Assembly: GCA_934183155.1 (NCBI GenBank)
Contig: CAKPSB010000001.1
Span: 62,001-126,000, forward strand
Direction: 5' to 3'
Length of the DNA: 64,000 bases
DNA from: an uncultured Bacilli bacterium
Lineage (GTDB): Bacteria > Bacillota_I > Bacilli_A > RF39 > UBA660
This document shows positions 25,258 to 33,762 of this stretch, piece after piece. Each line of letters starts with the position of its first letter. The stretch's first letter is position 1. The translations under genes were made by a program, and so were the position numbers. The notes below the pieces were generated by a model. It was given only the letters and a program-made list of their open reading frames with translations. It did no database searches and had not been told where the DNA came from.

Positions 25258-25318
25258 GAGATTACAAATATGTAATCTCTTATTAATGGAGATTAAAAAT
25301 GGTCTCTATTAATAAGAG
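25258..25318 (+). promoter_or_regulatory. Two overlapping RNA hairpins between the WXG100 pair and the effector
   Basis: Hairpin A: GAGATTAC (25258-25265), 6-nt loop, GTAATCTC (25272-25279), 8 bp. Hairpin B: left arm 25277-25292, 10-nt loop, right arm 25303-25318, a 16-bp stem with one G-U pair. The arms share CTC (25277-25279), so both cannot form fully at once. No T-run follows, so this is not a standard terminator. Hairpin B ends 5 nt before the effector RBS (25324). It may set mRNA processing or the ratio of WXG100 to effector. Confidence 0.65.
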
Positions 25319-25338
25319 ATTATGGAGGTATAGATATA

Positions 25339-26505
25339 ATGACGGATGAAAAAAAAGGAAATAATTCTAATGATAAAATGTTTTTCTCAGCTGAAGGCAC
25401 TTTAACAGCAAAATCAGAAATAGACGATAGTAAAAATCTACTTTTTAATTGCAATGGTAAAGTAATTTCATGTTTAGAAAAAATAAATAACCTAGTAAAT
25501 GTTATGGGTAATGGATCCGCATTAACAGCAACCTTTATTGATGAAATAAATAAGTTAAATACTATTTCAAATAGCCTGCAAGCCAAAGTTGACGAATTTA
25601 ACAAGCTTAATGGCATTTTGACAAGTGGCGAAATTGACTTTGCTCAGTATATAGCTGACGGTGGTTCGATATATGTTTCTGCTAAAGACGCAGTAAGTGG
25701 AAAAAGCGGCTTGTCAATTGGTGCTTCCTTTCTAGCAAACCCACTAGATGTATATGATACAAAAGAAAAAAAATACCTTCATTTAACAAAAGCTCAGTTA
25801 AATGATGCTGAATATATGGCCAAACTAGCTAGTCAATCACAATACGCTTTGCTGTTTGGCAACAGCTATGAAACAGCCGCTGGCTTTGTTCCACTAAATA
25901 AAGTATTTAAGGTAAAATCATCAAGTCAAACTACCAAAAATACAACTAGTAAAATGACTGCCTCAACAGTAAGCAGTGAAATTTTAAATAATTTTGATCC
26001 AAATAAATACTCAAGCAGAAAAGAATACATTGATGCAGCCGCACCTATAATAGTTGATGCTTGTAAAAAATATGGATTTAAATATCCTAGCGTTGTTGCT
26101 GCTCAAATGATATGGGAAGGTGGTTTTCCAATAGGCCATATTGCCACAAAAGATCACGCATTATTTGGCATAAAAGCCGCAAACCAAGATCCAAGCGAAT
26201 GGGAGTATTGGACAAACGGAACAGGTCAAGGACATTCAGATGGCGGCTATGCAAGATCATATAACCAATATTCAGATTCAATATATGATTATGTTGAATG
26301 GTTATCACGTAATAATGGTGATGGCACTGATAATCAGGGAAATAAATATAGTTCATACCTAGATGCCGCAAATAGCGCTTCAAATGGTCAAGAAGCATTA
26401 AGCAAAATATTACAACTAGGATATTGTCCATCGGATTATTCAGCGGAAGCATACAGTATAGCCAAAGCTAACGATGCTTTAAAATATGATGACATGGTTA
26501 AATAA
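25339..26505 (+). CDS. Putative T7SS-exported modular hydrolase 2 (glucosaminidase C-terminal domain)
   Basis: A 388-residue protein. Its first 190 residues are almost identical to those of the protein at 17263: a helical part (about 10-95) and then the shared domain (about 101-192). The remainder (about 210-388) is a GH73-type glucosaminidase. A Glu in QMIWEGGFP near residue 260 fits the catalytic acid, followed by HALFGIKAA and YNQYSDSIYDYVEWL, typical of that family; it would cut peptidoglycan glycan strands. There is no signal peptide. It is third in the unit promoter-WXG100-WXG100-effector, so T7SS export is likely. Unlike the C39 effector it has no overlapping partner gene; a terminator follows. 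Confidence 0.8.
   Translation: MTDEKKGNNSNDKMFFSAEGTLTAKSEIDDSKNLLFNCNGKVISCLEKINNLVNVMGNGSALTATFIDEINKLNTISNSLQAKVDEFNKLNGILTSGEIDFAQYIADGGSIYVSAKDAVSGKSGLSIGASFLANPLDVYDTKEKKYLHLTKAQLNDAEYMAKLASQSQYALLFGNSYETAAGFVPLNKVFKVKSSSQTTKNTTSKMTASTVSSEILNNFDPNKYSSRKEYIDAAAPIIVDACKKYGFKYPSVVAAQMIWEGGFPIGHIATKDHALFGIKAANQDPSEWEYWTNGTGQGHSDGGYARSYNQYSDSIYDYVEWLSRNNGDGTDNQGNKYSSYLDAANSASNGQEALSKILQLGYCPSDYSAEAYSIAKANDALKYDDMVK
25366..25915 (+). repeat. Effector N-terminal repeat, copy 2
   Basis: Direct-repeat partner of 17293-17842, without gaps. Differences are scattered single bases, many in third codon positions, pointing to recent duplication or gene conversion under coding constraint. Confidence 0.85.
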
Positions 26506-26528
26506 AACATAATATATAATTTATCCAT

Positions 26529-26556
26529 AAAACAGCAATTAATTTTGCTGTTTTGT
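26529..26556 (+). terminator. Rho-independent terminator
   Basis: AAAACAGCAA (26529-26538), loop TTAATT, TTGCTGTTTT (26545-26554). It ends the WXG100-effector unit. Confidence 0.8.
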
Positions 26557-26636
26557 GTATGAAAAACTTTTCAGAATTAATACCAAATTTAAAAACAATT
26601 AATATATAATTATTTTAAATTATCTTTGACAATTGA

Positions 26637-26665
26637 TTGACTAAAAAAAAATTAATTTATATAAT
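26637..26665 (+). promoter_or_regulatory. Promoter of the calcium-loop membrane protein
   Basis: TTGACT (26637-26642), 17-nt spacer, TATAAT (26660-26665). A second TTGACA lies at 26626 but is badly spaced. Confidence 0.75.
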
Positions 26666-26689
26666 TATATTAATGAGAGGGGTAGTAAA

Positions 26690-27466
26690 ATGGATGACAA
26701 AAAAAAATACGTTAAATGGAGTGTAGTAGCAGTAATTTTTATAATTCTTTATATTCTTTTTGCCTTATTTATTAATAATTGGAAATTCTCATCATCAAAT
26801 AATTATATTTTAGTGGGCAATTATTTAATTTGGCATGAAAATAAAGGAAAATACTATCAGCTTCAAAAATCAACTGATACAATTACTAAAAATAAATTTA
26901 CCGTTTATGACGGAAAAAAAGAAATCACTGATCTAACAGCCCAATATAGTTCTAACGATTGGCTTTTCTTTGATAAAAATTATAATCAAAAAGCCAAAAA
27001 TTATAAATTTGCCTACAGCGGAAATAGCAAAGTCAAATCTGTAGATTATATCACAAGCACATATGAAGATAATGATTATTCCGTTATTAATAGTACTTTA
27101 AAGAAAGAAAAAACAAAAGATATTCTTATAAAAAATAGTGTTAAATATAGTGCAGATTTTGATGGTGATGGCAAAATCGAAGACATATATACAACATCAA
27201 ACATGTCATTAGTCGCCGTTGATTATTCAATTGCCTCATATATGTTCTTGGTAAAAGACAATAAAGTTGTAGATATAAAAAAAGCTGGTAATAACACCTT
27301 TAACATCATGGAAATAGTTGACATTAATAATGATCAAAAAGCAGAAATAATTGTTGGAAGACAAGCCTTTAACAATCCAACATTTAATTTGTGTTATCAA
27401 ATGTATAATGTCAAAAATAATAAATTAGCATTAAAGCAAGATTGCTTATACGAAAATAAAAATTAA
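26690..27466 (+). CDS. Membrane-anchored protein with EF-hand-like DxDxDG loops
   Basis: A 258-residue protein with one N-terminal membrane helix (about 10-30) and an outside domain of about 225 residues. Two loops, DFDGDGKIED near residue 163 and DINNDQKAEI near 213, have the DxDxDG-type calcium-binding pattern found in FG-GAP/VCBS-like beta-propeller repeats. AGGGG precedes the ATG. It has its own promoter and stands between the T7SS effector and VirD4. Too small for a full propeller; function unknown. Possibly a surface accessory of one of the two secretion systems. Confidence 0.6.
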   Translation: MDDKKKYVKWSVVAVIFIILYILFALFINNWKFSSSNNYILVGNYLIWHENKGKYYQLQKSTDTITKNKFTVYDGKKEITDLTAQYSSNDWLFFDKNYNQKAKNYKFAYSGNSKVKSVDYITSTYEDNDYSVINSTLKKEKTKDILIKNSVKYSADFDGDGKIEDIYTTSNMSLVAVDYSIASYMFLVKDNKVVDIKKAGNNTFNIMEIVDINNDQKAEIIVGRQAFNNPTFNLCYQMYNVKNNKLALKQDCLYENKN

Positions 27467-27493
27467 AACGCATATACAAATATTTATTAATAA

Positions 27494-27522
27494 TTTACAT
27501 CTTAAATCATTAATGGTACAAT
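27494..27522 (+). promoter_or_regulatory. Promoter of virD4
   Basis: TTTACA (27494-27499), 17-nt spacer, TACAAT (27517-27522). virD4 is therefore transcribed apart from the other T4SS genes. Confidence 0.7.
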
Positions 27523-27551
27523 TGTATTAACTTATAAACGGAGGTAGTATC

Positions 27552-29774
27552 ATGAAACTAAAATTTAGAGCAGATAAAAAAGACTGGATGATATTTGGAG
27601 GATACTGTATAGTTTTACTATACTTCGTTGCTGTTGCCCTTTTAAATATAATTCAATTTGCCAAAGGAGATTTAGAACATCCATTTTACGGTCTTAATCC
27701 ATTTCCTGCGTTTGGACCTGATTACATAGGCACTACAATAGTTTTATATATAATTGCTCTAGTTGCCAGTATATTTAGTGTCAAAGATAAATTTTATGAT
27801 AGAGAAAAAGGTTTCGGTTTTTCTATGGAAGCCAAAAAGTCATCAAAAGGATACTCTAGATGGTTATCTGAAGAAGAATTAAAAAAGGAATTAAAACAAG
27901 TAAATGTTCAAGATAAAACAGCCACAGCTGGAGGTATACCATTAATTAATGATGGTAAAAAAATGTGGGTTGACGATGGAGAAGGGCATAACCTAATCAT
28001 CGGATCTACCGGTGCTGGTAAAACTCAAGTTGCCATCTTCCCACTTGTTCATTCATTAGCAAAACACGATGAATCAATGATTATTACCGATCCAAAAGGA
28101 GAAATATATGAAACCACTGCTGAAATGCTAAAAAAAAGAGGATATAATGTTGTTTTATTAAACTTCCGTAATCCTCAGCAAGGTAGTGGCTGGAACCCTT
28201 TACACTTACCATATAAGTATTATAAAGAGGGAAATAGCGATAAAGCCAATGAACTTACCGATGACCTAGCCAAAAACATTTTATATGATGAAAATAATAA
28301 AGGAAATGATCCCTTTTGGGAAAACACTTCAGCCGATTATTTTTCTGGTATATGTTTAGGACTATTTGAAGATGCCAAAGAAAATGAAATTAACTTAAAC
28401 AGCGTTAATTTATTTACTACTATTGGTGAAGATAAATGTGGGCCAAACTCAACATATTCTAACGAATATTTCCGCTTAACCAAAGATCCAACCTCTCCAG
28501 CTTATGTAAGTGCTTCATCAACTATATCAGCACCTAATGAAACTAAAGGAAGTATTTTATCAGTATTTAAACAAAAAATAAGATTATTTGCTTCACGTGA
28601 AAACTTGTCAGAAATGCTTTCACATAGTGACTTTGAATTTGAAGATATAGGAAAAAAGAAAACAGCCGTATTTATTGTAATTCAAGATGAGAAAAAAACC
28701 TACCACTCATTAGTTACTATTTTTTTGAAACAATGCTACGAAACACTAGTTGACTATGCTCAAAAATGTGGAGGAAAGCTCCCATACAGAACCAATTTTA
28801 TTCTTGATGAATTTGCTAATATGCCACCATTAAAAGACGTAGATGCCATGGTATCAGCGGCTCGTAGTAGAAGAATGCGATTTTACTTCGTTATTCAAAA
28901 CTATGCTCAACTTTCCGAGGTATATGGAAAAGAAAAGGGAAACACAATTAAAGGAAACTGTACAAATATAATTTACCTAATTAGTAGTGAGATTGACGCC
29001 CTAGAGGAAATCAGTAAGGCCTGCGGTGAAATTAAAGTAAAAACCGACAAAAAAGATAAAGATGGAAAAGCTATAGAAGAAACAAGACCATTAATTACCA
29101 TAAGTGATCTTCAAACATTAAAAATGGGTGAGATTATTCTATTAAGACTTCGTATGCCACCTTTTAGAACAAAATTAAAATTAAATTATCAAATAGATTG
29201 GAAAGACGATTGTGAAAAAGCAACATATCCAGCTAGAGAAAAACAACCATTACACACCTTTGATTTAAAAGCTTTTGTTGATGAAAGAAAAAACAAGAAA
29301 AAAGAAGAAGAAGTAAATAAACTTTTAAGCCAATTCATGCCAAACATGAAAAAGCCAAGTCAATCATCAAGCACTCCGAAAGCTCCAATGAGTATGGAAG
29401 AAATGATGAAAAATATAGATAAAGCAGTAGAAAAAAGAGAAGCTGAAAGAAAAAGAAATATTGCTGAAAGTCAATCTGTTCCAATTACCAAGATAGAGCC
29501 AGTTAAAGTGCCCGTATCCATGCCTAAAAAGCCAGTAGTTGAAGTAATGCCAAATAAGCAGCCAAAGCAAGATAACAACAAAATTATCTCAACAGCTGAC
29601 TTTGCTGCTAAAATAACAAATAAAGTTAATAACACAGTTAAAACGGAAGAGATAAAACAAGTCAATCAAATTAAAGCAGAAACACCAAAACAAGTTAATC
29701 CAGAAAAAACTGAACCAAACTATGTTACAGATGACCAATTTTTTGATGATTTCTTTGCCGATGACGATGAATAA
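27552..29774 (+). CDS. virD4: VirD4/TraG T4SS coupling ATPase
   Basis: A 740-residue type IV coupling protein. Two membrane helices lie at about 12-36 and 55-78. The Walker A is GSTGAGKT near residue 155, TDPKGE lies near 180, NPL near 215, the Walker B-type region FILDEFANMP near 420, and an arginine-finger-like SAARSRRMRF just after. The C-terminal 150 residues are a charged, Pro/Lys/Glu-rich tail ending in the acidic FDDFFADDDE, likely substrate- or partner-binding. VirD4 recruits substrates to the channel. It is placed 11 kb downstream of the other T4SS genes, past the T7SS set. No relaxase is nearby, so protein rather than DNA substrates are likely (inference). Confidence 0.9.
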   Translation: MKLKFRADKKDWMIFGGYCIVLLYFVAVALLNIIQFAKGDLEHPFYGLNPFPAFGPDYIGTTIVLYIIALVASIFSVKDKFYDREKGFGFSMEAKKSSKGYSRWLSEEELKKELKQVNVQDKTATAGGIPLINDGKKMWVDDGEGHNLIIGSTGAGKTQVAIFPLVHSLAKHDESMIITDPKGEIYETTAEMLKKRGYNVVLLNFRNPQQGSGWNPLHLPYKYYKEGNSDKANELTDDLAKNILYDENNKGNDPFWENTSADYFSGICLGLFEDAKENEINLNSVNLFTTIGEDKCGPNSTYSNEYFRLTKDPTSPAYVSASSTISAPNETKGSILSVFKQKIRLFASRENLSEMLSHSDFEFEDIGKKKTAVFIVIQDEKKTYHSLVTIFLKQCYETLVDYAQKCGGKLPYRTNFILDEFANMPPLKDVDAMVSAARSRRMRFYFVIQNYAQLSEVYGKEKGNTIKGNCTNIIYLISSEIDALEEISKACGEIKVKTDKKDKDGKAIEETRPLITISDLQTLKMGEIILLRLRMPPFRTKLKLNYQIDWKDDCEKATYPAREKQPLHTFDLKAFVDERKNKKKEEEVNKLLSQFMPNMKKPSQSSSTPKAPMSMEEMMKNIDKAVEKREAERKRNIAESQSVPITKIEPVKVPVSMPKKPVVEVMPNKQPKQDNNKIISTADFAAKITNKVNNTVKTEEIKQVNQIKAETPKQVNPEKTEPNYVTDDQFFDDFFADDDE

Positions 29775-29799
29775 GTTCTTTAATAAGAACTTATTTTTA
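29771..29799 (+). terminator. Rho-independent terminator over the virD4 stop
   Basis: ATAAGTTCTT (29771-29780), loop TAAT, AAGAACTTAT (29785-29794), T-run. The TAA stop (29772-29774) lies in the 5' arm. Confidence 0.85.
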
Positions 29800-29822
29800 T
29801 ATTAAAACAACTAATTGTAAAT

Positions 29823-29850
29823 TTGACAAAGGCAAAAAAGTATATATAAT
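29823..29850 (+). promoter_or_regulatory. Promoter of the Fic-like gene
   Basis: TTGACA (29823-29828), 16-nt spacer, TATAAT (29845-29850). Confidence 0.75.
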
Positions 29851-29879
29851 ATATCACAATTACGAAAGGGGAAATTTAT

Positions 29880-30779
29880 ATGAATACAATCGAAATTGAA
29901 AAAGAAGTAGAAGAATATATGGAAAGCGGTCTATACCCCGTAGTTGATGAACATTTATTTGACAAAGTATATGATTATAAGCCATCACTAGCCGCTACCA
30001 ATAAAAAAGATTTTCTCTTAGAAGAATATAATGAATACCTTCAACTGCTTACAAGTCAACAACCAGAAATATTAGAAGCTTTTTTAACTATATTAAAAAA
30101 CTATGATATTAAAGATAATCAAAAATTAGAGCGAGAACAAGAATTCCTAATAGATATTCAAAATTTTCTATTAAATCGAATAATCCCACATGCCATTGAC
30201 TTTCTTATGGAAAACAAAGATAAACCATTAACCAAAGAAAATATGAAAATGGCTCATGGCCTTTTAATGGAAGGCACATCCAACATTACATCTGATAATT
30301 ATCTTTTCAGAAAACACAACAACAAAGTAGTTGGAACTTATAAAAACGGGGAAAGAATAATATACTATTTTCCCCCAAAAGTAGAAAAAATCGAAATTCT
30401 AGCCGAAAAGTTTCTAGAATATTATAATGATGAAAACTTAAACAAAGACATATTTACAACACCAATTATAGCTCATGGTCTTCTTGCCACCATGCAAATA
30501 TTTGACGATGGTAACACAAGATTAGCAAGATTGCTTCAGCACGCTAAATTACATAAACAAACAAATGAAGTTTTAGGTTATGATTTTAAACTACCAATAA
30601 TATATAACACAAGAACATATTACCCACAAAGAGGCAAATATCGTGAATTTACTGTTAAAATGGCCACAAATGCAACAAATGAAGTGTTTGACGAATGGTG
30701 CATATTCAACTATAATTTATTCTTAAATCAAATATATAAAAGCGAAGAGAAAGTTAGACAATTAAGCTTAATAAGATAA
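29880..30779 (+). CDS. Fic-like protein lacking the catalytic histidine
   Basis: A 299-residue helical protein with the Fic/DOC fold pattern. The Fic motif region (about 201-213) reads QIFDDGNTRLAR where the family has HPFx(D/E)GN(G/K)RxxR. Phe, Asp, Gly, Asn and both Arg are kept, but the catalytic His is Gln and the second Gly/Lys is Thr. Loss of this His normally abolishes AMP transfer, so it is probably inactive, or uses another chemistry. A YKNGERIIYYFPP segment near 150-165 is a typical flap region. It follows virD4 with its own promoter. Fic proteins are known T4SS effectors or antitoxin partners elsewhere; a role here is inference. Confidence 0.75.
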   Translation: MNTIEIEKEVEEYMESGLYPVVDEHLFDKVYDYKPSLAATNKKDFLLEEYNEYLQLLTSQQPEILEAFLTILKNYDIKDNQKLEREQEFLIDIQNFLLNRIIPHAIDFLMENKDKPLTKENMKMAHGLLMEGTSNITSDNYLFRKHNNKVVGTYKNGERIIYYFPPKVEKIEILAEKFLEYYNDENLNKDIFTTPIIAHGLLATMQIFDDGNTRLARLLQHAKLHKQTNEVLGYDFKLPIIYNTRTYYPQRGKYREFTVKMATNATNEVFDEWCIFNYNLFLNQIYKSEEKVRQLSLIR

Positions 30780-30790
30780 CTTTCTCTTTT
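30745..30790 (+). terminator. Terminator overlapping the Fic-like gene end
   Basis: AAGAGAAAGTTA (30745-30756) pairs with TAACTTTCTCTT (30777-30788), 12 bp with a 20-nt loop, then T. The stop TAA begins the 3' arm. Confidence 0.6.
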
Positions 30791-32732
30791 AATTTTCTAT
30801 TTTAAAAGTTGCAATAGCCTCATCGAGCGATCCCTTATTTAAAACAGGCTCAGTTCCTTTAATGTAATATAAAATTTTAGACCTACTTTTATCATCAATT
30901 GCTTTACCACTTATCGGATCAATAGCAACTCCAACAACATTATTTGGCGTTTTATACCAAGTTTCCTCATCAGTTTTGCCAGTTAAATATTCTTCCATAA
31001 CATCAACCCAAGCATTTTTCAAATTAGAACTATCCTCATTAGAAACATCCTTGTTATTATCATATCCACTCCACATACCAACAACCAAACCTTTATTAAA
31101 ACCAAAAATTAAATTATCCGTATTAGTTGTACCCGTTTTTAAAGCATACTTGTGACTCATCTTAGGTTCAATACTTAAACAAGTAGGAACATTATAATCT
31201 TTAAATTCCTTTGCATAAGTTGTCGTTAATAGCTCATTTAAAACATACACCGTATTTTTATTCAAAACATTTTCTAAATCAGGTTTATATTCATATAAAA
31301 TATTATTCTTCATATCGGTAACCTTACTGATAAAATAAGGTTTAACTTTATATCCTTCATTAGCTAAAGAGCCATAAGCCCTCATCATGTCCATCATATT
31401 TACCTCCTGTGCTCCTAGAGCAAGAGAAGGTAATGAATTAAATTTCTTATTAATTCCAACACGCTTTAAAATGTCTGGCAAAGCATTATTGCCTAAAAAC
31501 AAGTGTGTCTTAACTGCATAAATATTATCAGAATAACTAATAGCCGCCGCTAAACTAATAGGACCATTCGCATATTCATCATTGTAATTTTTAGGAGTAT
31601 AAGTCTTATTATTAGAAAAACTAAACGTTGTTTTTTCACTAGTAAATGTTGTAGAAGGCGTAAAACCATTTTCTAAAGCCGAATAATAAAGAAAAGGCTT
31701 AATAGTTGACCCAACTTGTCTATTAGAAGAAATAGCCCTGTTATATTGACTTTTACCATAATCACGCCCACCAGTTAGAGCTACAACTTTTCCATTTTGA
31801 GGATTCATCATAACCCCAGATATTTGAATGTCATTATTAGTAATATTTTTATTAATACTACTTTCTAAAATATTTTGAGCTTTAACATCCAAATTAGTAT
31901 AAATTTTAAGACCACCAGTATCCAAAAAAGAAGAAGGAATAGACTTAATAGATTTAAGCTCACTAAGTACCGCATCTTGATAATACATTACCATTTTCAT
32001 CTCATCATCTTTTTCCATTTGATAAACTAATTCAGTCGTGTAAGCTTCATTCGCCTGCGCCTCAGTAATAAAATTATTTTTAACCATTAAATTTAAAATA
32101 ATCTTTTGTCTTTTCTTTGCTTCACCTTCATTAATCAAAGGCGAGTATTTACTAGGATTTTTAGGAATACCAGAAAGCATACTAGCCTCCGCTAAAGATA
32201 GATTTTTAGAACTTTTATTAAAATAATATCTCGAAGCATTTTCAATACCAAAGACACCACCATAATTAATCGTATTTAAATAACCAGCAAGTATTTCATT
32301 TTTTTTATAATGTGTCTCCAGCCTTACCGTAATCCACGCTTCTTTAATTTTTCTCTCCCAAGTTTTATCAAAGTCTAAAAATAAATTTTTAGAATATTGT
32401 TGTGTAATAGTCGAAGCCCCTTGTAGATTTTTTCCAGATTTTATATTAGTTGCCATTGCTTTAAAAATTCGTAAAAAATCAAAACCATGATGCTTATAAA
32501 AATGTTTATCCTCCGCCGCCATCGTCGCCTTAATTAAATTTGGCGATATATCGCTAATTTCTACAGACCTCTCACCACCAGGCGTAAAAAGCGAGCCACT
32601 ATCATCATAAAAATGATAACCAGACCCATTAATAGGAAGTTTTGGGCAAATAAAAGCATAAAAATAAATGCCAACAAAACACAATATAAAAAATAAACTA
32701 ACACCAAAAAAAATCAACAATTTCTTTTTCAT
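30789..32732 (-). CDS. Class A penicillin-binding protein (PBP1A-like)
   Basis: A 647-residue bifunctional peptidoglycan synthase. A membrane anchor (about 5-27) is followed by a GT51 glycosyltransferase with EDKHFYKHHG near residue 75 and GASTITQQ near 105. The penicillin-binding transpeptidase has GSTIKP (active Ser near 339), SYSDN near 395 and KTGTTN near 540. Both active sites are complete. It polymerises glycan and cross-links peptides outside the membrane. It is convergent with the Fic-like gene, with the stops only 10 nt apart. The RBS is weak. Confidence 0.9.
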   Translation of the reverse strand: MKKKLLIFFGVSLFFILCFVGIYFYAFICPKLPINGSGYHFYDDSGSLFTPGGERSVEISDISPNLIKATMAAEDKHFYKHHGFDFLRIFKAMATNIKSGKNLQGASTITQQYSKNLFLDFDKTWERKIKEAWITVRLETHYKKNEILAGYLNTINYGGVFGIENASRYYFNKSSKNLSLAEASMLSGIPKNPSKYSPLINEGEAKKRQKIILNLMVKNNFITEAQANEAYTTELVYQMEKDDEMKMVMYYQDAVLSELKSIKSIPSSFLDTGGLKIYTNLDVKAQNILESSINKNITNNDIQISGVMMNPQNGKVVALTGGRDYGKSQYNRAISSNRQVGSTIKPFLYYSALENGFTPSTTFTSEKTTFSFSNNKTYTPKNYNDEYANGPISLAAAISYSDNIYAVKTHLFLGNNALPDILKRVGINKKFNSLPSLALGAQEVNMMDMMRAYGSLANEGYKVKPYFISKVTDMKNNILYEYKPDLENVLNKNTVYVLNELLTTTYAKEFKDYNVPTCLSIEPKMSHKYALKTGTTNTDNLIFGFNKGLVVGMWSGYDNNKDVSNEDSSNLKNAWVDVMEEYLTGKTDEETWYKTPNNVVGVAIDPISGKAIDDKSRSKILYYIKGTEPVLNKGSLDEAIATFKIEN

Positions 32733-32801
32733 AAGATCACAACACTTTCTAAAATTATTATTCTAAAAAACAAAGAAAATATAAGTAAAAAATAATATAT
32801 A

Positions 32802-32810
32802 TGATATAAT
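32802..32810 (+). promoter_or_regulatory. Extended -10 promoter
   Basis: TGATATAAT with TATAAT at 32805-32810, 21 nt before the ATG at 32832; no clear -35. Confidence 0.55.
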
Positions 32811-32831
32811 CTTTGCATAAGGACTGATTTA

Positions 32832-33197
32832 ATGAGTAAAATAAAAATAAATGCAACTATAAAAAATAGTCAAAACATTCATAATTTTATAGGTAAAGGA
32901 ATAAAAAAAGAAAAAGAAATAATTTATCAGGAAGATGGATTACAAACAAAAATAACCTTCAAAGATCCACTAACAATAGAGAGAAAAGAAAAATATTATT
33001 TAAAACTAAACTTAAAAGAAAACCAAACACTAAAAGGTATATATATTACAGAATATGGTGAATTTCAAATTCAGGCCACAGCCATCAAAATAAATGTAAA
33101 GGAAGAAAATATAAATATCATATATAAATTAAGCATAAATGAAAATTATGTTGACACCTTTGAATACAATTTAAAAATTTCTATTGACACCAAGTAA
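32832..33197 (+). CDS. DUF1934 (YwiB-like) protein
   Basis: A 121-residue protein dominated by alternating strands, as expected of the DUF1934/YwiB calycin-like barrel. Residues such as IIYQEDGLQTKITF and a GEF...ATAI strand fit the family. In many Bacillota ywiB sits close to rpoE (usually with argS between); here rpoE follows directly. Function of the family is unknown. AAGGA is the RBS. Confidence 0.65.
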   Translation: MSKIKINATIKNSQNIHNFIGKGIKKEKEIIYQEDGLQTKITFKDPLTIERKEKYYLKLNLKENQTLKGIYITEYGEFQIQATAIKINVKEENINIIYKLSINENYVDTFEYNLKISIDTK

Positions 33198-33211
33198 AAA
33201 TATGATACAAT
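33184..33211 (+). promoter_or_regulatory. Promoter of rpoE
   Basis: TTGACA (33184-33189), 16-nt spacer, TACAAT (33206-33211) with TGA before it. It overlaps the end of the preceding gene. Confidence 0.75.
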
Positions 33212-33245
33212 GTTTTAAGGTTACAAAAGAAACTAGGAGGACTTT

Positions 33246-33698
33246 ATGAAATTAAAAGATATGTCTCAAGAAGAATTAGAATTATATTCTTATACAGAAT
33301 TAGCAAAAATGATTTTGAAAGAAGAAAAAAGAAGCTTAAATACCCCAACAATATTTAAAAAAATATGTGATTTATTAGGTATGTCAGAAACTGAATATGC
33401 AAATAAAATAGGAGATTTTTATACAACCCTAACAACCGACAAATCATTCATTTTACTAGATGATGCGACTTGGGATCTAGCCGCTAACCATTCAGTAAAA
33501 GTATCATTAGAAGATGAAAATGATGATGAAGAGACCGAAACAGAAGAACAGTTAGATGATGAAATGGATGATATGGCCTCAGACGATCTGCATGATATGG
33601 ACGATGATGCCCCACTTGACGATGACGATCTAGATGATGTAGATGATCAGCTAGATGACGATGACCTAACAATAATAGATGAAGATGAACTCGAATAG
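33246..33698 (+). CDS. rpoE: RNA polymerase delta subunit
   Basis: A 150-residue protein with an N-terminal HARE-HTH domain (about 1-90; SYTELAKMIL, KKICDLLGM, GDFYTTLTTDKSFILL) followed by an unbroken acidic tail of Asp and Glu. This is the two-part form of the delta subunit, which binds RNA polymerase and speeds its recycling. It is restricted to Bacillota and so helps place the organism. GGAGG precedes the ATG. Confidence 0.9.
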   Translation: MKLKDMSQEELELYSYTELAKMILKEEKRSLNTPTIFKKICDLLGMSETEYANKIGDFYTTLTTDKSFILLDDATWDLAANHSVKVSLEDENDDEETETEEQLDDEMDDMASDDLHDMDDDAPLDDDDLDDVDDQLDDDDLTIIDEDELE

Positions 33699-33708
33699 TT
33701 CATTTTTT
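33686..33708 (+). terminator. Terminator over the rpoE stop
   Basis: TGAACT (33686-33691), loop CGAAT, AGTTCA (33697-33702), T-run. The TAG stop (33696-33698) lies within it. Confidence 0.75.
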
Positions 33709-33712
33709 CTAT

Positions 33713-33741
33713 TTGAAAAAGTAAAAAAAATATAGTATAAT
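33713..33741 (+). promoter_or_regulatory. Promoter of prfA
   Basis: TTGAAA (33713-33718), 17-nt spacer, TATAAT (33736-33741), immediately after the rpoE terminator. Confidence 0.75.
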
Positions 33742-33762
33742 GCTAAAGAAAAAGGTGATAAA

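Noticed and set aside
4100..30779. Integrative conjugative element
   Set aside because: No relaxase, integrase, excisionase or flanking direct repeats could be found in the window; this could be revised with flanking sequence.
33484..33672. Minus-strand ORF opposite the rpoE acidic tail, rich in His
   Set aside because: It is the reverse of GAT/GAC repeats coding Asp; no RBS and no independent support.
33505..33690. Tandem DNA repeat (GATGAT-type)
   Set aside because: Simply the codon pattern of the acidic tail of RNA polymerase delta.
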